Shown piece by piece: positions 35,004 through 44,421 of a stretch of 59,637 nt of DNA. The notes below the pieces were generated by a model that did no database searches, was not told the origin of the DNA, and worked only from the letters and a program-made list of their open reading frames with translations. This DNA comes from Paraburkholderia elongata (lineage in GTDB: Bacteria; Pseudomonadota; Gammaproteobacteria; Burkholderiales; Burkholderiaceae), in NCBI RefSeq assembly GCF_013177735.1, contig NZ_WOEZ01000161.1:1-59637 (forward strand), written 5' to 3'. A program made the position numbers and the translations under genes. How positions within the stretch are numbered: the first letter of the stretch is position 1; each line of letters opens with the position of its first letter.

Positions 35004-36089
35004 TCAGACCAGTTCGGATCGATCGGTCACGAGGTCCGTAACGAGCTCCGTCACAGCGGCGGCCGGCTCGGCGACGACAGCCGGCGCTGCTGCGACCACC
35101 GCAGCCACCGTTGCGCGCTGCCGCACGCTCACAGCCGCACGTGAGAGCATGAGCAGGTGGTAATAGAGCCGCATGCTGAAACCATACTTGTAGGCGAAGA
35201 GATGCGTGAGCGCGATCTTCAACCCAGGCACTGTCTGGCGATTCCTCGCATGAACCGAGACGACGATCGGCGCGAGCCGGCGTAACGCCAGCTTGCGTGA
35301 CGGTTCCAGTTGCGGCGGCAGCTTCAGCGCCTTGACGAACGCATACGCACTGACGGTCGCGGCAACCGTCGTGCCGCGCGTGCTATGCGAGATCGAGGTC
35401 GCCGTCTTCCGATATACCGACACGTATTCGTGCAGGTAAAACACCTTGCGCGCCGCGAGACAGAGTTCGGTGCCGAACACGAAATCGCAGCACATGCCGT
35501 ACTGGTCCTTGTAGCCGATCCGCTTGACCAGGTCCGCGTTGGCCATCCAGCCGTTGTTCGGGAACATCTGGATCAGCCCGGTTCTGCCCGGCAGAGGCTG
35601 CAAGCCTTCGGCGTCCCGCGTGCGTCGAAACGCGGTGTTCAGGCGTGTACTGGCTTCGAAGTCGATGGCGCCGGTGTGATCGGCCTCGTACTGATCGGCG
35701 AAGGCCACTTCGAGCTGCGGATGAAGTTTCCATAGCGACACCAGCTTTTCGATGCCGTCGGTGGTGAGCAGGTCGTCGTCGTGAATCAGCAGGATCTTGT
35801 CGCCGCGCGCACGCTCGAACAGGCTCGCGACATTGCGCGCCTGGCCGAGAGGCGGCTGGTTCATCGCATAGCGGACGCGCGGTTCGTTCGCATAGCGCTG
35901 CGCGATCAACTGCTGGGTGCGTTTATCCTTTGAATCGTCGCCGATCACAATCTCCAGGTTGCCATAAGTTTGCGCGAGGCACGAATCGATGCACTCCGCG
36001 ATCAACTCAGGCCGATTGCAGGTTGGCAGGCAAATGGAAACCTTGGGCGAGGGGCGGGACGTGGGGGATGCGGTGGAGAAGGTAAACAC
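35004..36089 (-). CDS. Family 2 glycosyltransferase
   Basis: A 361-residue GT-A glycosyltransferase. The N-terminal strand KVSICLPTCNRPELIAECIDSCLAQTYGNLEIVIGDDS and the metal-binding ILLIHDDDLL (about residues 98-107) define GT2. The C-terminal ~110 residues are helical and amphipathic, ending in an Ala/Val-rich tail. It is monocistronic, convergent with the ABC operon, and its acceptor (polysaccharide, LPS or glycoprotein) is unknown. Its start carries Ser/Pro-rich residues before the fold. Confidence 0.87.
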   Translation of the reverse strand: MFTFSTASPTSRPSPKVSICLPTCNRPELIAECIDSCLAQTYGNLEIVIGDDSKDKRTQQLIAQRYANEPRVRYAMNQPPLGQARNVASLFERARGDKILLIHDDDLLTTDGIEKLVSLWKLHPQLEVAFADQYEADHTGAIDFEASTRLNTAFRRTRDAEGLQPLPGRTGLIQMFPNNGWMANADLVKRIGYKDQYGMCCDFVFGTELCLAARKVFYLHEYVSVYRKTATSISHSTRGTTVAATVSAYAFVKALKLPPQLEPSRKLALRRLAPIVVSVHARNRQTVPGLKIALTHLFAYKYGFSMRLYYHLLMLSRAAVSVRQRATVAAVVAAAPAVVAEPAAAVTELVTDLVTDRSELV

Positions 36090-36483
36090 GGGCGTCTCCT
36101 TTCTTATCTGTTAACGGGAGCAGCCGGTTCGCTTTGCGCACACATTGCTGCATGCCGCAAAATAGTGCATTACAAGAAAAAAATAATCCGTAATAAATCG
36201 GAAAAAATGTCAACGTTGTGAAAGCGGTTAGAAGGGGAAAATTTGTGCGGTTTTGGTGCCAAAACGCAGCAAAGCCGCTTGGGTTAGCACTTGATATTTC
36301 AACTGGCTGACAGTTTGCCTTCGCCGGTTTTTTTGCCGGGACGGACCGCTTGCGACTGATCGCGCCCTTCATCGTCCGTTCGGGCAGCTTGCTCTTATCG
36401 TTGTCACACACTTACAAACAACCCCTTGACCGCGCCCCATATTCGGCGCACCGTAAAGAAGGAAAACACCACGGGAGCGTGAA
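36090..36483. other. AT-rich intergenic region
   Basis: These 394 bp hold no gene I can support. Bases 36150-36250 are unusually AT-rich for the window (runs of A and AATAA-type sequence), probably the promoter of the leftward glycosyltransferase gene. Bases 36426-36431 (TTGACC) may be a -35 element for the small gene at 36484, but no good -10 is seen. Confidence 0.4.
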
Positions 36484-36735
36484 ATGTCCCTCAACTTCCC
36501 GAACCCAAGCCGCAGTTACGACGCCTTCCGTCATTGCGTCAATTTCTGGGGCTATGACAACGCGCGCGAAATCGCCTTCACTGTCAACAATTCGGTCATT
36601 TCGAATTTGAGCCCGAGCGCAGGCTCCGACGAACCGGCAGTGCTGGCGGCCTTCGACCGTCATCGCGAGCAAATCCTCACGCTCGCTCGCGGTCTTTATG
36701 TCGGCGGTCCGCAAAACCGCTATACGATTTCTTGA
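36484..36735 (+). CDS. Small DUF1488-like protein
   Basis: An 83-residue soluble protein starting MSLNFPNPSRSYDAFRHCVNFWGYDNAREIAFTV. The pattern of an N-terminal FP-x-x-SRxYD, then VxFWGxD, is what I recall of the DUF1488 family; function unknown. GGGAG (36472-36477) precedes the ATG. Codon use is less GC-biased at the N-terminus. A second small gene follows after 113 bp in the same direction. Confidence 0.65.
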   Translation: MSLNFPNPSRSYDAFRHCVNFWGYDNAREIAFTVNNSVISNLSPSAGSDEPAVLAAFDRHREQILTLARGLYVGGPQNRYTIS

Positions 36736-36848
36736 TGCAGCGCGGCGCGGCACGTCCAACCGGACCTGCCGTGCGCCGCCTTGTTCCACAGCCGAAGCAG
36801 TACGGCGCCCACCGGCGCGTCGCCTTGCTTTGTCGCGGGAGTTCCAGC

Positions 36849-37091
36849 ATGGATGATGATCAGGTCAACTTAGAAGAAATCGCCGACAGCAAACGGCGGC
36901 GCGAAGCAGCGCGCGTTGCCGGAAGCGATAAGGCGGCCACACCCACGGCAAACGAGCCGCAGCGGGGCCAGGGCAGTGAAGCCGCACCGAAGCAATGGGT
37001 CAAGCACGTCACGAAGTGGCTGGGCGCAAGGAGTACGCTGATGCAAACGCGCCGACCCTTGATGCTCAAAAAGAAACCCGTCGCTCTTTAG
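36849..37091 (+). CDS. Small charged hypothetical protein, 80 residues
   Basis: A short, highly charged protein (MDDDQVNLEEIADSKRRRE) with a basic C-terminus (QTRRPLMLKKKPVAL). No domain recognised. ATG 36849 has GGGAG 7 bp upstream; longer open frame to 36732 lacks a ribosome-binding site. A clear terminator follows its stop by 17 bp, which supports a real transcript. Confidence 0.5.
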   Translation: MDDDQVNLEEIADSKRRREAARVAGSDKAATPTANEPQRGQGSEAAPKQWVKHVTKWLGARSTLMQTRRPLMLKKKPVAL

Positions 37092-37108
37092 GCATTCGGA
37101 AGGAAAAT

Positions 37109-37130
37109 AACCGGCGTAAAGCCGGTTTTT
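37109..37130 (+). terminator. Rho-independent terminator
   Basis: Stem AACCGGC / GCCGGTT with loop GTAAA and a run of T, 17 bp after the small charged gene. Confidence 0.9.
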
Positions 37131-37217
37131 CTATTTGTGCCGCGCCCGCTACGTCGATAAACGCATGGCTGCTGCGCGCTGGTTTTCGGCAGGGCATTGC
37201 CCGTGTCCAACCGCGAC

Positions 37218-38147
37218 TCAAACGGCCGGTTCGCGTATCGAGCCCCCCGTCAGCGAAACGATGAAGTCGAAAAACGCCCGCACCTTGGCTGGCGGATGAT
37301 GCCGCGATGGATAGAGCGCATACAGCGGATAAACCTCGTCGCCCCAGTCGGGAAACAGTTCAACCAGTTTGCCATTGACGAGCAACGACTCGGCGCCGAG
37401 CGCGAGAATCTGCGCGACGCCCTGGCCCGCAGCGCACACACTATGCAAGGTGCCAACGTCGTTCACGGTCAAGCGGCCTTGCGGCGTAATCGCGATTTTC
37501 TTGCGTCCGCGGTGGAACTCCCAATTGAACGGGTAACCCATCAACGGATCACGAAACTTGATGCACACATGCTTGCCGCTTTCAAGTTCGGCGGGGTTCG
37601 CCGGATGGCCATGCTTCTTCAGATACGACGGCGCGGCCACAGTCATAATCCGCGTGTCGAGCAGCTTGCGTGCAATCAGCGTCGAAACCGGCGGGTCGCC
37701 GAAACGGATCGCAAGGTCGAAGCCGTCGGCGACCATATCGCCTAACAGGTCGCGCGTGATCAACTCGAGTTGCAGATCGGGATGCTTATCGATGAAGCCG
37801 CCGAGCCTCGGCCCCAGCACGAGACGCGAAAAGAACGGGTCCATGTTCACGCGCAAACGTCCGCGAATCGCAGTGGCGCCCCCAGCTGCGGAAGCGGCCG
37901 CTTCCTCGAGTCCACCGAGCAGCGGCACGATCTGTTCGTAAAAGCGCCGGCCTTCGTCCGTCAGTGTGACCGAGCGGGTAGTGCGGTCGAATAGCCGGAT
38001 GCCGAGGCGTGCTTCAAGCCGTGCAACCGAACGGCTGACCCCGGATTGCGACATGTCGAGTGCAACGCCTGCCGCCGCAAAACTGCCGCAGTCGACGATC
38101 GCCGTCAGCACGCCCATGCCGTTCAGCATGCGCTCGTCAAATGGCAT
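37218..38147 (-). CDS. LysR-family transcriptional regulator
   Basis: A 309-residue LysR regulator with a complete HTH (LTAIVDCGSFAAAGVALDMSQSGVSRSVARLEARLG) and effector domain (VNMDPFFSRLVLGPRLGGF). ATG at 38147. A LysR regulator usually faces a divergent target, but here the divergent side is an IS6-type remnant beginning 100 bp away, so its original partner may have been lost. The 3' end converges with the small charged gene. Confidence 0.87.
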   Translation of the reverse strand: MPFDERMLNGMGVLTAIVDCGSFAAAGVALDMSQSGVSRSVARLEARLGIRLFDRTTRSVTLTDEGRRFYEQIVPLLGGLEEAAASAAGGATAIRGRLRVNMDPFFSRLVLGPRLGGFIDKHPDLQLELITRDLLGDMVADGFDLAIRFGDPPVSTLIARKLLDTRIMTVAAPSYLKKHGHPANPAELESGKHVCIKFRDPLMGYPFNWEFHRGRKKIAITPQGRLTVNDVGTLHSVCAAGQGVAQILALGAESLLVNGKLVELFPDWGDEVYPLYALYPSRHHPPAKVRAFFDFIVSLTGGSIREPAV

Positions 38148-38247
38148 GTGATATTCCTTTGTTATGCATTAATGTGTGACATGCTAACTCGAAACATCGT
38201 TTGAATTCATGCGCCGGTATTCGGAACGAAATGAAAGCGTCAATTCG

Positions 38248-38502
38248 GGCTCTGGTGCAAATAGCCCGTAAGGACGAGCTGTTTTCAATAGATAGGCTAT
38301 TTTATTGAGCCGACAGGACGGCATTCCAGACAGCCGACGCAATGGTATCTTTGAGGCGCAACCCGCCAAGGCGGAATTGCTCTTTGCGAATGCGATGAAT
38401 CAGCTCAATGCCCGCAAGGGTGGTCGCGGCGTTCCTGAAGCGTTTGAAGCCAGGCATGACGTTTGTCCGGGGCCAAGCCTCTCTCATGGACCAAACGCAC
38501 GA
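38248..38502 (-). mobile_element. Remnant of an IS6-family insertion sequence (one end plus transposase C-terminus)
   Basis: GGCTCTGGTGCAAA at 38248-38261 resembles the terminal inverted repeat of IS6-family elements (GGcTCTGTTGCAAA type, from memory). Inside it lies the 3' part of a transposase gene (38302-38487). The other end and most of the transposase are missing; the beta-propeller gene begins at once beyond 38502. This marks an old insertion followed by deletion or rearrangement. Confidence 0.65.
38302..38487 (-). pseudogene. IS6-family transposase, C-terminal fragment
   Basis: About 60 codons survive of a ~230-codon gene. The sequence MPGFKRFRNAATTLAGIELIHRIRKEQF...VWNAVL matches the C-terminal end of IS6-type DDE transposases (GFK-x-F-xx-A, then AGIE-x-xHRIRKGQ). 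The DDE catalytic residues are gone. Homology seems to begin near codon 6, so the ATG at 38487 is probably accidental. The stop TAA is intact. Confidence 0.75.
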
Positions 38503-40437
38503 TCAGGGCGTCCAGCGATAAACGGTGATGCTGTTGCCCTTGACGTTGTTCTTCGTGACCACGTACTCGCCCGTCGATCGAAGGTATGCCCTGATGCCGT
38601 ACATCGAATCAATGGCGCTGCTGGCGTCCACGGTACCGTTACTGGTGTTGACCAGCGTGGCGTCGAGGTTGCCTGTAGCGAGATTGAAGGCGTCGATGTT
38701 CGGCAAAGCTTGCCCGCTGCTGCTGAACCAGTAGCCGACGAAGAGATAGCTGCCGGCCGCGTCGATCGACTTGGCGCCGGCGTGGGTAAGGTTGATCACC
38801 GGATTGGGTGCCGTGGTGTTGCCCGCGCTCCAGCCGTGATACACCTCGATCCGCGTGCCTATCGACGTCCAATCCGTACTCCCGACGATGCCCTGTCCGA
38901 GAATCATGGTGTCGCTGTCCGCGAGGTAGACGATGCGCGTCAGCGGCTGAATGCTCGCGGGAATGCGGATGGGGATACCGGGTCCCCATGTTGGCTTGCC
39001 GCTGGCGTCGAAGCCGGTCAGCGGGTAGTGGTAGATGTAACCGGTCCTGTCCAGACCGGCCCACACGCCCCCCTTGCTGTCGATGCAGAATCCGTCCCTG
39101 ACCGATGCGGTCGTTTTGAACGCCGTGCCGGGAAGCGTGGCGTCCGGTATTGCGATGTAGCCATTCGCAGCATTGAAGTGGAAAAAGTAGAAGGTATCGG
39201 GATTCTGGCTGGACACCACGAGGATCCGATTGGCGCCGACCGTGGCAAGTTGACCGAAGTGCTCATCCCGTGCGCGATCGTTGATGTTGACTCGCGGATC
39301 CGACGGGTAGGCGAACGGATCGACAGTGTTCGCGACGAAGGTGCCTCCAGCGCTGCCGGTGTAGATGTTGGTGCCGCCATAGAACAAGGCGCCATCCGTG
39401 GCCGGGTCCGGGGCAGCGACGCCCTCGAAGTTGAGGGACTGAAGCGTCCGCCGCAAGTTGCCGGCACTGTCATACGCATGAATGTCGGTGCCGCCGTTGC
39501 GGCCGAGGTCCCAGCTGCCGCCCCACGGGTTGTTGAGCACATAGAGGTTGCCGGCGGTGTCCTTGCCGATGCCAGCGACGCGGGTGAAGCGCTTCGCGCC
39601 GACCTGACCTTTGATTCCCGTCGTGGTGTCGAGATAACCGCCCTGAATGCCGAATGTACCGGCCAGTGTTGGCGTGCTCGAGAGCTTGTAGCGCTTGATG
39701 TTCATGTCGGGGCCCTCGTCCCCGACCATGAGCTGCCCCGATGACGCATCGAAATAGAGCGCCGACGGCTGCGACCCGCTGGACATCTGGATGGTGTTCA
39801 GCAGGGCGCCGGTTGGACTGAACTCGACGATCGAGCCCGCACTCTTCTGTGCGACCCAGACGTTGCCTGCGCCATCCAGGGCGAGCGCGCCCGGGCCCGA
39901 GACGTTGATGTCCCGCTTCCAGACACCGTCGATAGTGAAGATCCGGACGCGATTGCCATAGAAGTCGCTCGCATAGAGGAGCGAGCCCGCCGTGGCGAGT
40001 CCGGTGATGACGTCGACCCGAGGCTGGTTGGTCACCGCGCTGATCTGAATCAAAAGATCGCGAGTCCTGGTGGTGCGGTTGTATCGTCCCACCGCGCCGC
40101 TTCCGTACGTGTTGCCGGACTGCAGTGCCGCGAAGATCGACGTCGCGTTGCCCGTGATCGCGCCGCCCTGAAACTCGCCATGCGCGCCAATCGAGCCGAC
40201 GCTCTTGCCGTTCTGGTAGATGGCGACGCCACCCTCGTACTCGTCCCACATGGAGGCCGTATAGACGACGCCTTCGGGCGCGACCCACATGGAACGTGCG
40301 GTGTTACCCACGTGGGCGGCGAGGGTGCCATAGGTGTTCGCCAGCCAGTCGGTGGTGTTTTGCGCCTGACAGGCCGGCGCAATCGTGGCGATCGCTGCGG
40401 CGAGGAGCGCAGCATGAATTCGTTTTTTTTCGACCAT
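38503..40437 (-). CDS. Secreted beta-propeller protein with NHL-like repeats
   Basis: A 644-residue exported protein. Residues 1-25 form a signal peptide (positive start, AALLAAAIATIAPACQAQ). The rest consists of recurring strands such as GPGALALDGAGNVWVAQKSAGSIVEFSPTG and VAGIGKDTAGNLYVLNNPWGG, the pattern of NHL/SMP-30-type propeller blades, probably two propellers. No enzyme residues are recognised. ATG 40437 has AGGAGAG 8 bp upstream. Codon use is less GC-extreme than the neighbours and an IS6 remnant abuts its 3' end, which points to acquisition by transfer. Confidence 0.75.
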   Translation of the reverse strand: MVEKKRIHAALLAAAIATIAPACQAQNTTDWLANTYGTLAAHVGNTARSMWVAPEGVVYTASMWDEYEGGVAIYQNGKSVGSIGAHGEFQGGAITGNATSIFAALQSGNTYGSGAVGRYNRTTRTRDLLIQISAVTNQPRVDVITGLATAGSLLYASDFYGNRVRIFTIDGVWKRDINVSGPGALALDGAGNVWVAQKSAGSIVEFSPTGALLNTIQMSSGSQPSALYFDASSGQLMVGDEGPDMNIKRYKLSSTPTLAGTFGIQGGYLDTTTGIKGQVGAKRFTRVAGIGKDTAGNLYVLNNPWGGSWDLGRNGGTDIHAYDSAGNLRRTLQSLNFEGVAAPDPATDGALFYGGTNIYTGSAGGTFVANTVDPFAYPSDPRVNINDRARDEHFGQLATVGANRILVVSSQNPDTFYFFHFNAANGYIAIPDATLPGTAFKTTASVRDGFCIDSKGGVWAGLDRTGYIYHYPLTGFDASGKPTWGPGIPIRIPASIQPLTRIVYLADSDTMILGQGIVGSTDWTSIGTRIEVYHGWSAGNTTAPNPVINLTHAGAKSIDAAGSYLFVGYWFSSSGQALPNIDAFNLATGNLDATLVNTSNGTVDASSAIDSMYGIRAYLRSTGEYVVTKNNVKGNSITVYRWTP

Positions 40438-40729
40438 GACTGATGCTCTCCTGAATGTAGCGATCATTCACGTGAATGGTCGGCCAGCCAGATTTCTTGA
40501 AATCCGTGATCGGTAAAATCTTTCTCGAGACCATCTAGCGCGGTCTGTATTACATACAGCGTACCGTCGACAAGTGGCAGGAGAATGACTTCTTCAACTC
40601 GAGACGCATAGCGGGCAATTCGCGCCTCCTCATTTCTAGATCAAATTGCGGATGCACTCAAGAGCTTCGTATGGTTCAAAGCGGGCGAAGGATTTTCCGG
40701 CGTCCGTGTGCCGGATTGAGAGACGCTAT

Positions 40730-42130
40730 TCAGCGTCCCGCGCCCTGAGTCGCCTGGACGCGCATCTCGCGCGTGACGGGTGCTTCGTCGAGATGGCGAA
40801 ACACCCATGCCGACACCAGCGTGATGACGCCCACGCACACGAAGCTCAGGCGGAACCCAAGCGCCGCCGATCCCCATTGCGCCGAGAACAGATTCACCAG
40901 CCCGCCGCCGATCGAAACGCCCAGCCCGATCGCCAGCATCTGCACCATCGAAAAGAGGCTGTTGCCGCTGCCGGCATCTTCATGCGAGAGGCCTTTGAGC
41001 GTAACGCTGTTCATCGCCGCGAATTGCATGGAGTTGGCGCCGCCGAACACCGCCAGAATCACGATCTCGACGATGAGCGGCGTACCACGCGTAATCAATG
41101 CGAACGCAACGATCGCCGACCCCACGATTACCGTGTTGACGAGCAGGAACGTGTCATAGCCATAGCGGCGCACGAGCGGCGCAATCCAGCGTTTTGTGAG
41201 GGTGCCGGCAAGTGCGGCAGGCAGCATCATCAGGCCGGAATGCAGCGGGGTGTAGCCGAGCTGCAATTGCAGCAGCAGTGGCACGAGGAACGGTACGGCG
41301 CTCGAGCCGACGCGGCATACCAGGTTGCCGATCAGACCGACGCTGAAATTCGGTTCGCTAAAGAGCGAGAGTTTGAAGAGCGGATTGTTGCGGCGCTTTG
41401 CGTGCGGAATGTAGGCAAGCGCGCTGACCACAGCGAGCGCGAAGAGACCCGCCGACCATGCTGCGCGGTGCGTGTCGACCGGCGCGTCGACGGCTACCGA
41501 AAACGCGATCATGCACAGCGACAGCAGCCCACAGCCGACGAAGTCGAATGGCGGCGCCTGAGTTTCGCCATGCGCCGGCAAAAATCGCTGCACCGCGTAG
41601 AGACCTAACGCGCCGATCGGCACATTGATGAGAAAGATCCAGTGCCATGTGATGGCCTGAACGAACCAGCCGCCGAGCGTCGGCCCGGCGATCGGCCCCA
41701 ACTGGCCGGCAATCGAAATGAACGCGAGCGCCGACACGTATTGCTCGCTCGAGACGCTGCGCAGGACGGCGAGCCTTCCGATCGGCAGCAGCATCGAGCC
41801 GCCCAGCCCTTGCAGGACCCGCGCCATCACCAGTTGGCCGAGCGTATGCGCGCTCGCGCAGCAGATCGACCCGAGCACGAATATGAGAATTGCCACGAAA
41901 TAGACGCGCCGTGTGCCGAAACGGTCGGCGAGCCAGCCCGACGCGGGGGTGAGCATGGCCATGGTCAGCGTGTAAGCGACCACGATCGGTTGCATCGCGA
42001 GCGGCGCGACGTGCAGGCTGTTCGCAATCGACGGCAACGCGGTGTTGACGATCGTCGTGTCGAGCGACTGCATGAAAAAGCCGGCGGCGACTATCCAGAG
42101 CAGCGCGGTCTGGGCGGAATCCTTGTTCAT
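40730..42130 (-). CDS. MFS multidrug transporter of the DHA2 family (EmrB/MdtD-like)
   Basis: A 466-residue membrane protein with about 14 hydrophobic segments. It shows the DHA2 motif LDTTIVNTALPSIA in the first segment, GWLADRFGTRRV (motif A) and the antiporter motif C region (GPIAGPTLGGWF). ATG 42130 is taken; a TTG two codons earlier is possible. It is divergent from the LysR gene at 42295, its likely regulator. Substrate unknown, probably drugs or toxic metabolites. Confidence 0.85.
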   Translation of the reverse strand: MNKDSAQTALLWIVAAGFFMQSLDTTIVNTALPSIANSLHVAPLAMQPIVVAYTLTMAMLTPASGWLADRFGTRRVYFVAILIFVLGSICCASAHTLGQLVMARVLQGLGGSMLLPIGRLAVLRSVSSEQYVSALAFISIAGQLGPIAGPTLGGWFVQAITWHWIFLINVPIGALGLYAVQRFLPAHGETQAPPFDFVGCGLLSLCMIAFSVAVDAPVDTHRAAWSAGLFALAVVSALAYIPHAKRRNNPLFKLSLFSEPNFSVGLIGNLVCRVGSSAVPFLVPLLLQLQLGYTPLHSGLMMLPAALAGTLTKRWIAPLVRRYGYDTFLLVNTVIVGSAIVAFALITRGTPLIVEIVILAVFGGANSMQFAAMNSVTLKGLSHEDAGSGNSLFSMVQMLAIGLGVSIGGGLVNLFSAQWGSAALGFRLSFVCVGVITLVSAWVFRHLDEAPVTREMRVQATQGAGR

Positions 42131-42212
42131 ATTCAAATGGCTGCGGAGGCGGCGGGATGGATAGACCAGCGGTCCGTGCTCGAAGCAATCGTTGGCGGGA
42201 TTCCGTCATCAT

Positions 42213-42230
42213 ATTGACATCGTCGTCAAT
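42213..42230. promoter_or_regulatory. Inverted repeat between the efflux pump and LysR genes
   Basis: ATTGAC-N6-GTCAAT, a perfect dyad in the 164-bp divergent gap, placed 65-82 bp ahead of the LysR start. LysR proteins bind such interrupted dyads, so this is a candidate site controlling both genes. Confidence 0.5.
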
Positions 42231-42294
42231 CGGGAACCCCACTAAAGACGCTGACTGTTATCGACTTTGCCGATAACCAGGACCACAATGACGC

Positions 42295-43155
42295 ATGCTC
42301 AATCCCATCTGGCTCAAGACCTTCACAACAGTCGCAGCCTGCCATAGCTTCACCGAGGCGGGGCGGCAACTCGATCTCACGCAGTCGAGCGTCAGCGAAC
42401 ATATCCGCCGGCTCGAACAGAGCGTCGGGCGGCGCCTGTTCGTGCGCGACACCCATTCGCTCGCGATGACCCCGGACGGCGAGGCCATGCTCGCGCACGC
42501 CAGCGTGATCCTGCAAGCACTCGCACGAGCCGAGTCGCAGTTTCGCGCGCCGCGTCTGAAAGGGCGCGTGCGGCTCGGTTCATCGGACGACGTCGCGCTT
42601 GGGCCGCTGCCCACGGTGCTGGCGGCGTTTCGCAACGCGCATCCCGATGTCGAGCTGGAAATCACGATCGGTATGACCGGCAAGCTGTATGAGTTGCTGG
42701 ACGCCGGCTCGATCGATTTGCTGGTCGGTAAGCGGCGTCTGGGCGACCGCCGCGGCGTGCCGCTTTTCACCGGGCGGCTGGAGTGGCTGGCGCGCACCGG
42801 CACGCTGGTCGACCTCAGCCAGCCGTTGCCGCTGATTCTGGTCGCCGAGCCGAGCGTGACGCGAGCCGTTGTGCTCGATGCGCTCGCCGAAGCCGGTTTC
42901 AGCTGGCAGGTGGTCTGCACGAGCAGCAGTCACGCGGGTTGTATTGCGGCCGCGCGCGGCGGGCTCGGCATCACGGTTCGTCCGCAGTATCTGGCCGCGC
43001 GGGGTCTGACGCCGCCGCTCAACGCGGCCAGTTTGCCGACGCTGCCCTCGGTGGAATTCATCGCGCTGGCCGCCAAACGGCTGAGCCGTCCGGCGGGCAC
43101 GTTGCTGCAATTGCTGCACGACAGCGATTTGCGCGGTTCGTGGATTGGTGAATGA
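42295..43155 (+). CDS. LysR-family transcriptional regulator
   Basis: A 286-residue LysR regulator with a standard HTH (TFTTVAACHSFTEAGRQLDLTQSSVSEHIRRLEQSVG) and effector domain. ATG at 42295. It is divergently oriented to the DHA2 efflux gene across 164 bp that contain a perfect dyad, so it probably controls the pump and itself. Confidence 0.87.
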   Translation: MLNPIWLKTFTTVAACHSFTEAGRQLDLTQSSVSEHIRRLEQSVGRRLFVRDTHSLAMTPDGEAMLAHASVILQALARAESQFRAPRLKGRVRLGSSDDVALGPLPTVLAAFRNAHPDVELEITIGMTGKLYELLDAGSIDLLVGKRRLGDRRGVPLFTGRLEWLARTGTLVDLSQPLPLILVAEPSVTRAVVLDALAEAGFSWQVVCTSSSHAGCIAAARGGLGITVRPQYLAARGLTPPLNAASLPTLPSVEFIALAAKRLSRPAGTLLQLLHDSDLRGSWIGE

Positions 43156-43207
43156 AGCCGCGCGGGCGGCGCCTGAGTGGGTGGCGCGACCCGAGGCGCT
43201 GTTCCAC

Positions 43208-44305
43208 TTAAGCAGGCAAGGTTGCCGCTAACGCATCGAACTCCGCGCCCCACGCTGCGCGCCATGCGTGGCGCGTCGCTTCGTCGATCCATGCGCCGTC
43301 GATGCCGTTCAGCATGAACTGCCGCAACTCGGCGATGCTGAAGCCGAAGTGGCTATGCATCAATTGCCATGCTTCGCTCGGCGTCACTTTGTGCAGCGTC
43401 GGGTCGTCGGTGTTCGGGTGAATTTTCAGGCCCAGGCCCGGCATGCGCCGCATCGGATGCTGTTCGGCCCAGACTTCGGGGGCAAGCGTGCGCAAATAGT
43501 AGGAGTTGGTCGGCACCACCGTGAACACGATGCCGCGCTCCGCGTATTGAGCGGCCAACTGCGGGTTGTCGACGATCGTATAGCCATGATCGATCCGGTC
43601 GCATTGCAGCAGGTCGACGGCCGTCTCGACATTGCGCCACGGCATGCCGAATTCGCCTGCATGCGCGGTGGTTTTGAAGCCGGCGTTGCGCGCATTGCGG
43701 TACGCCTTCCAGAACAACTCAGGCGGCCTGTCGTTCTCGCGGTAGTCGATGCCGAGGCCCGCCACCTCCTTTGCGCGATGCGCGCACATCCAGTCGACCA
43801 GCGCGATCGCTTCGTCGGGATCGGCTTCGCGGTCGATGCTCGGGATCAGTCGCGCGCTGATGCCGAAGTCGCGCGCGGCGTCGCGAATCGCGGTGACAAT
43901 GGCCGCTTGCGCATCCGCATAGGGAATCTTCGAAACGCGCACAGTGCCGGTAGGATTCCAGAAGAATTCACTATGACGCACCTGGTGCGCAGCGGCATCG
44001 GCGAGATATTCGTAGGCGATGCGATGCAGGTCGTCTGCATGCGTGAGCAGATGCTCGTCGAGCGCGCGCAGCACACGCAGCACGCCGACGGGCTTTTCGC
44101 CGCGGGTATAGAACGCGTCGATCTCTTCGCGCTCGATCGGCGCGTTGCTCTTTTCGGCGAGCGCGATGAACGTCTCGTGACGCACCGCGCCCAGCAGGTG
44201 GCAATGCAACTCAACCTTCGGCAGGGCGGTGAAGAAGGCGCGATGCGCGTCGATGAGCGCAATGCCGAGGCGCGATGCGGGCACATTGCCCAATGTCTCT
44301 TTCAT
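43208..44305 (-). CDS. add: Adenosine deaminase
   Basis: A 365-residue metal-dependent deaminase. Zinc-binding and catalytic motifs are present: H34-C-H36 in VELHCHLLGA, HAGE at 215-218 (catalytic Glu218), His240 in RIDHGYTI and Asp300/Asp301 in HPNTDDP. It converts adenosine to inosine plus ammonia; some family members prefer adenine or other aminated bases. ATG 44305 is preferred over the frame start 13 codons earlier. It lies 116 bp after the NCS2 permease gene on the same strand, part of a nucleoside salvage region. Confidence 0.85.
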   Translation of the reverse strand: MKETLGNVPASRLGIALIDAHRAFFTALPKVELHCHLLGAVRHETFIALAEKSNAPIEREEIDAFYTRGEKPVGVLRVLRALDEHLLTHADDLHRIAYEYLADAAAHQVRHSEFFWNPTGTVRVSKIPYADAQAAIVTAIRDAARDFGISARLIPSIDREADPDEAIALVDWMCAHRAKEVAGLGIDYRENDRPPELFWKAYRNARNAGFKTTAHAGEFGMPWRNVETAVDLLQCDRIDHGYTIVDNPQLAAQYAERGIVFTVVPTNSYYLRTLAPEVWAEQHPMRRMPGLGLKIHPNTDDPTLHKVTPSEAWQLMHSHFGFSIAELRQFMLNGIDGAWIDEATRHAWRAAWGAEFDALAATLPA

Positions 44306-44421
44306 GTCGGTATGTTTTTCGGTAGTGCGTAAAACTCGACGCAAACTCAGTTTAGTACGAATGCAGAATGAAAACGTGCAACTGCGTTAGGTAACCAGGT
44401 GGGGTAACTAAGGTGAAGAAC

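Noticed and set aside
38305..39744. 479-codon open frame on the plus strand
   Set aside because: Overlaps the propeller gene; no signal peptide, no domain, and the opposite strand has a signal peptide, ribosome-binding site and repeated blades.
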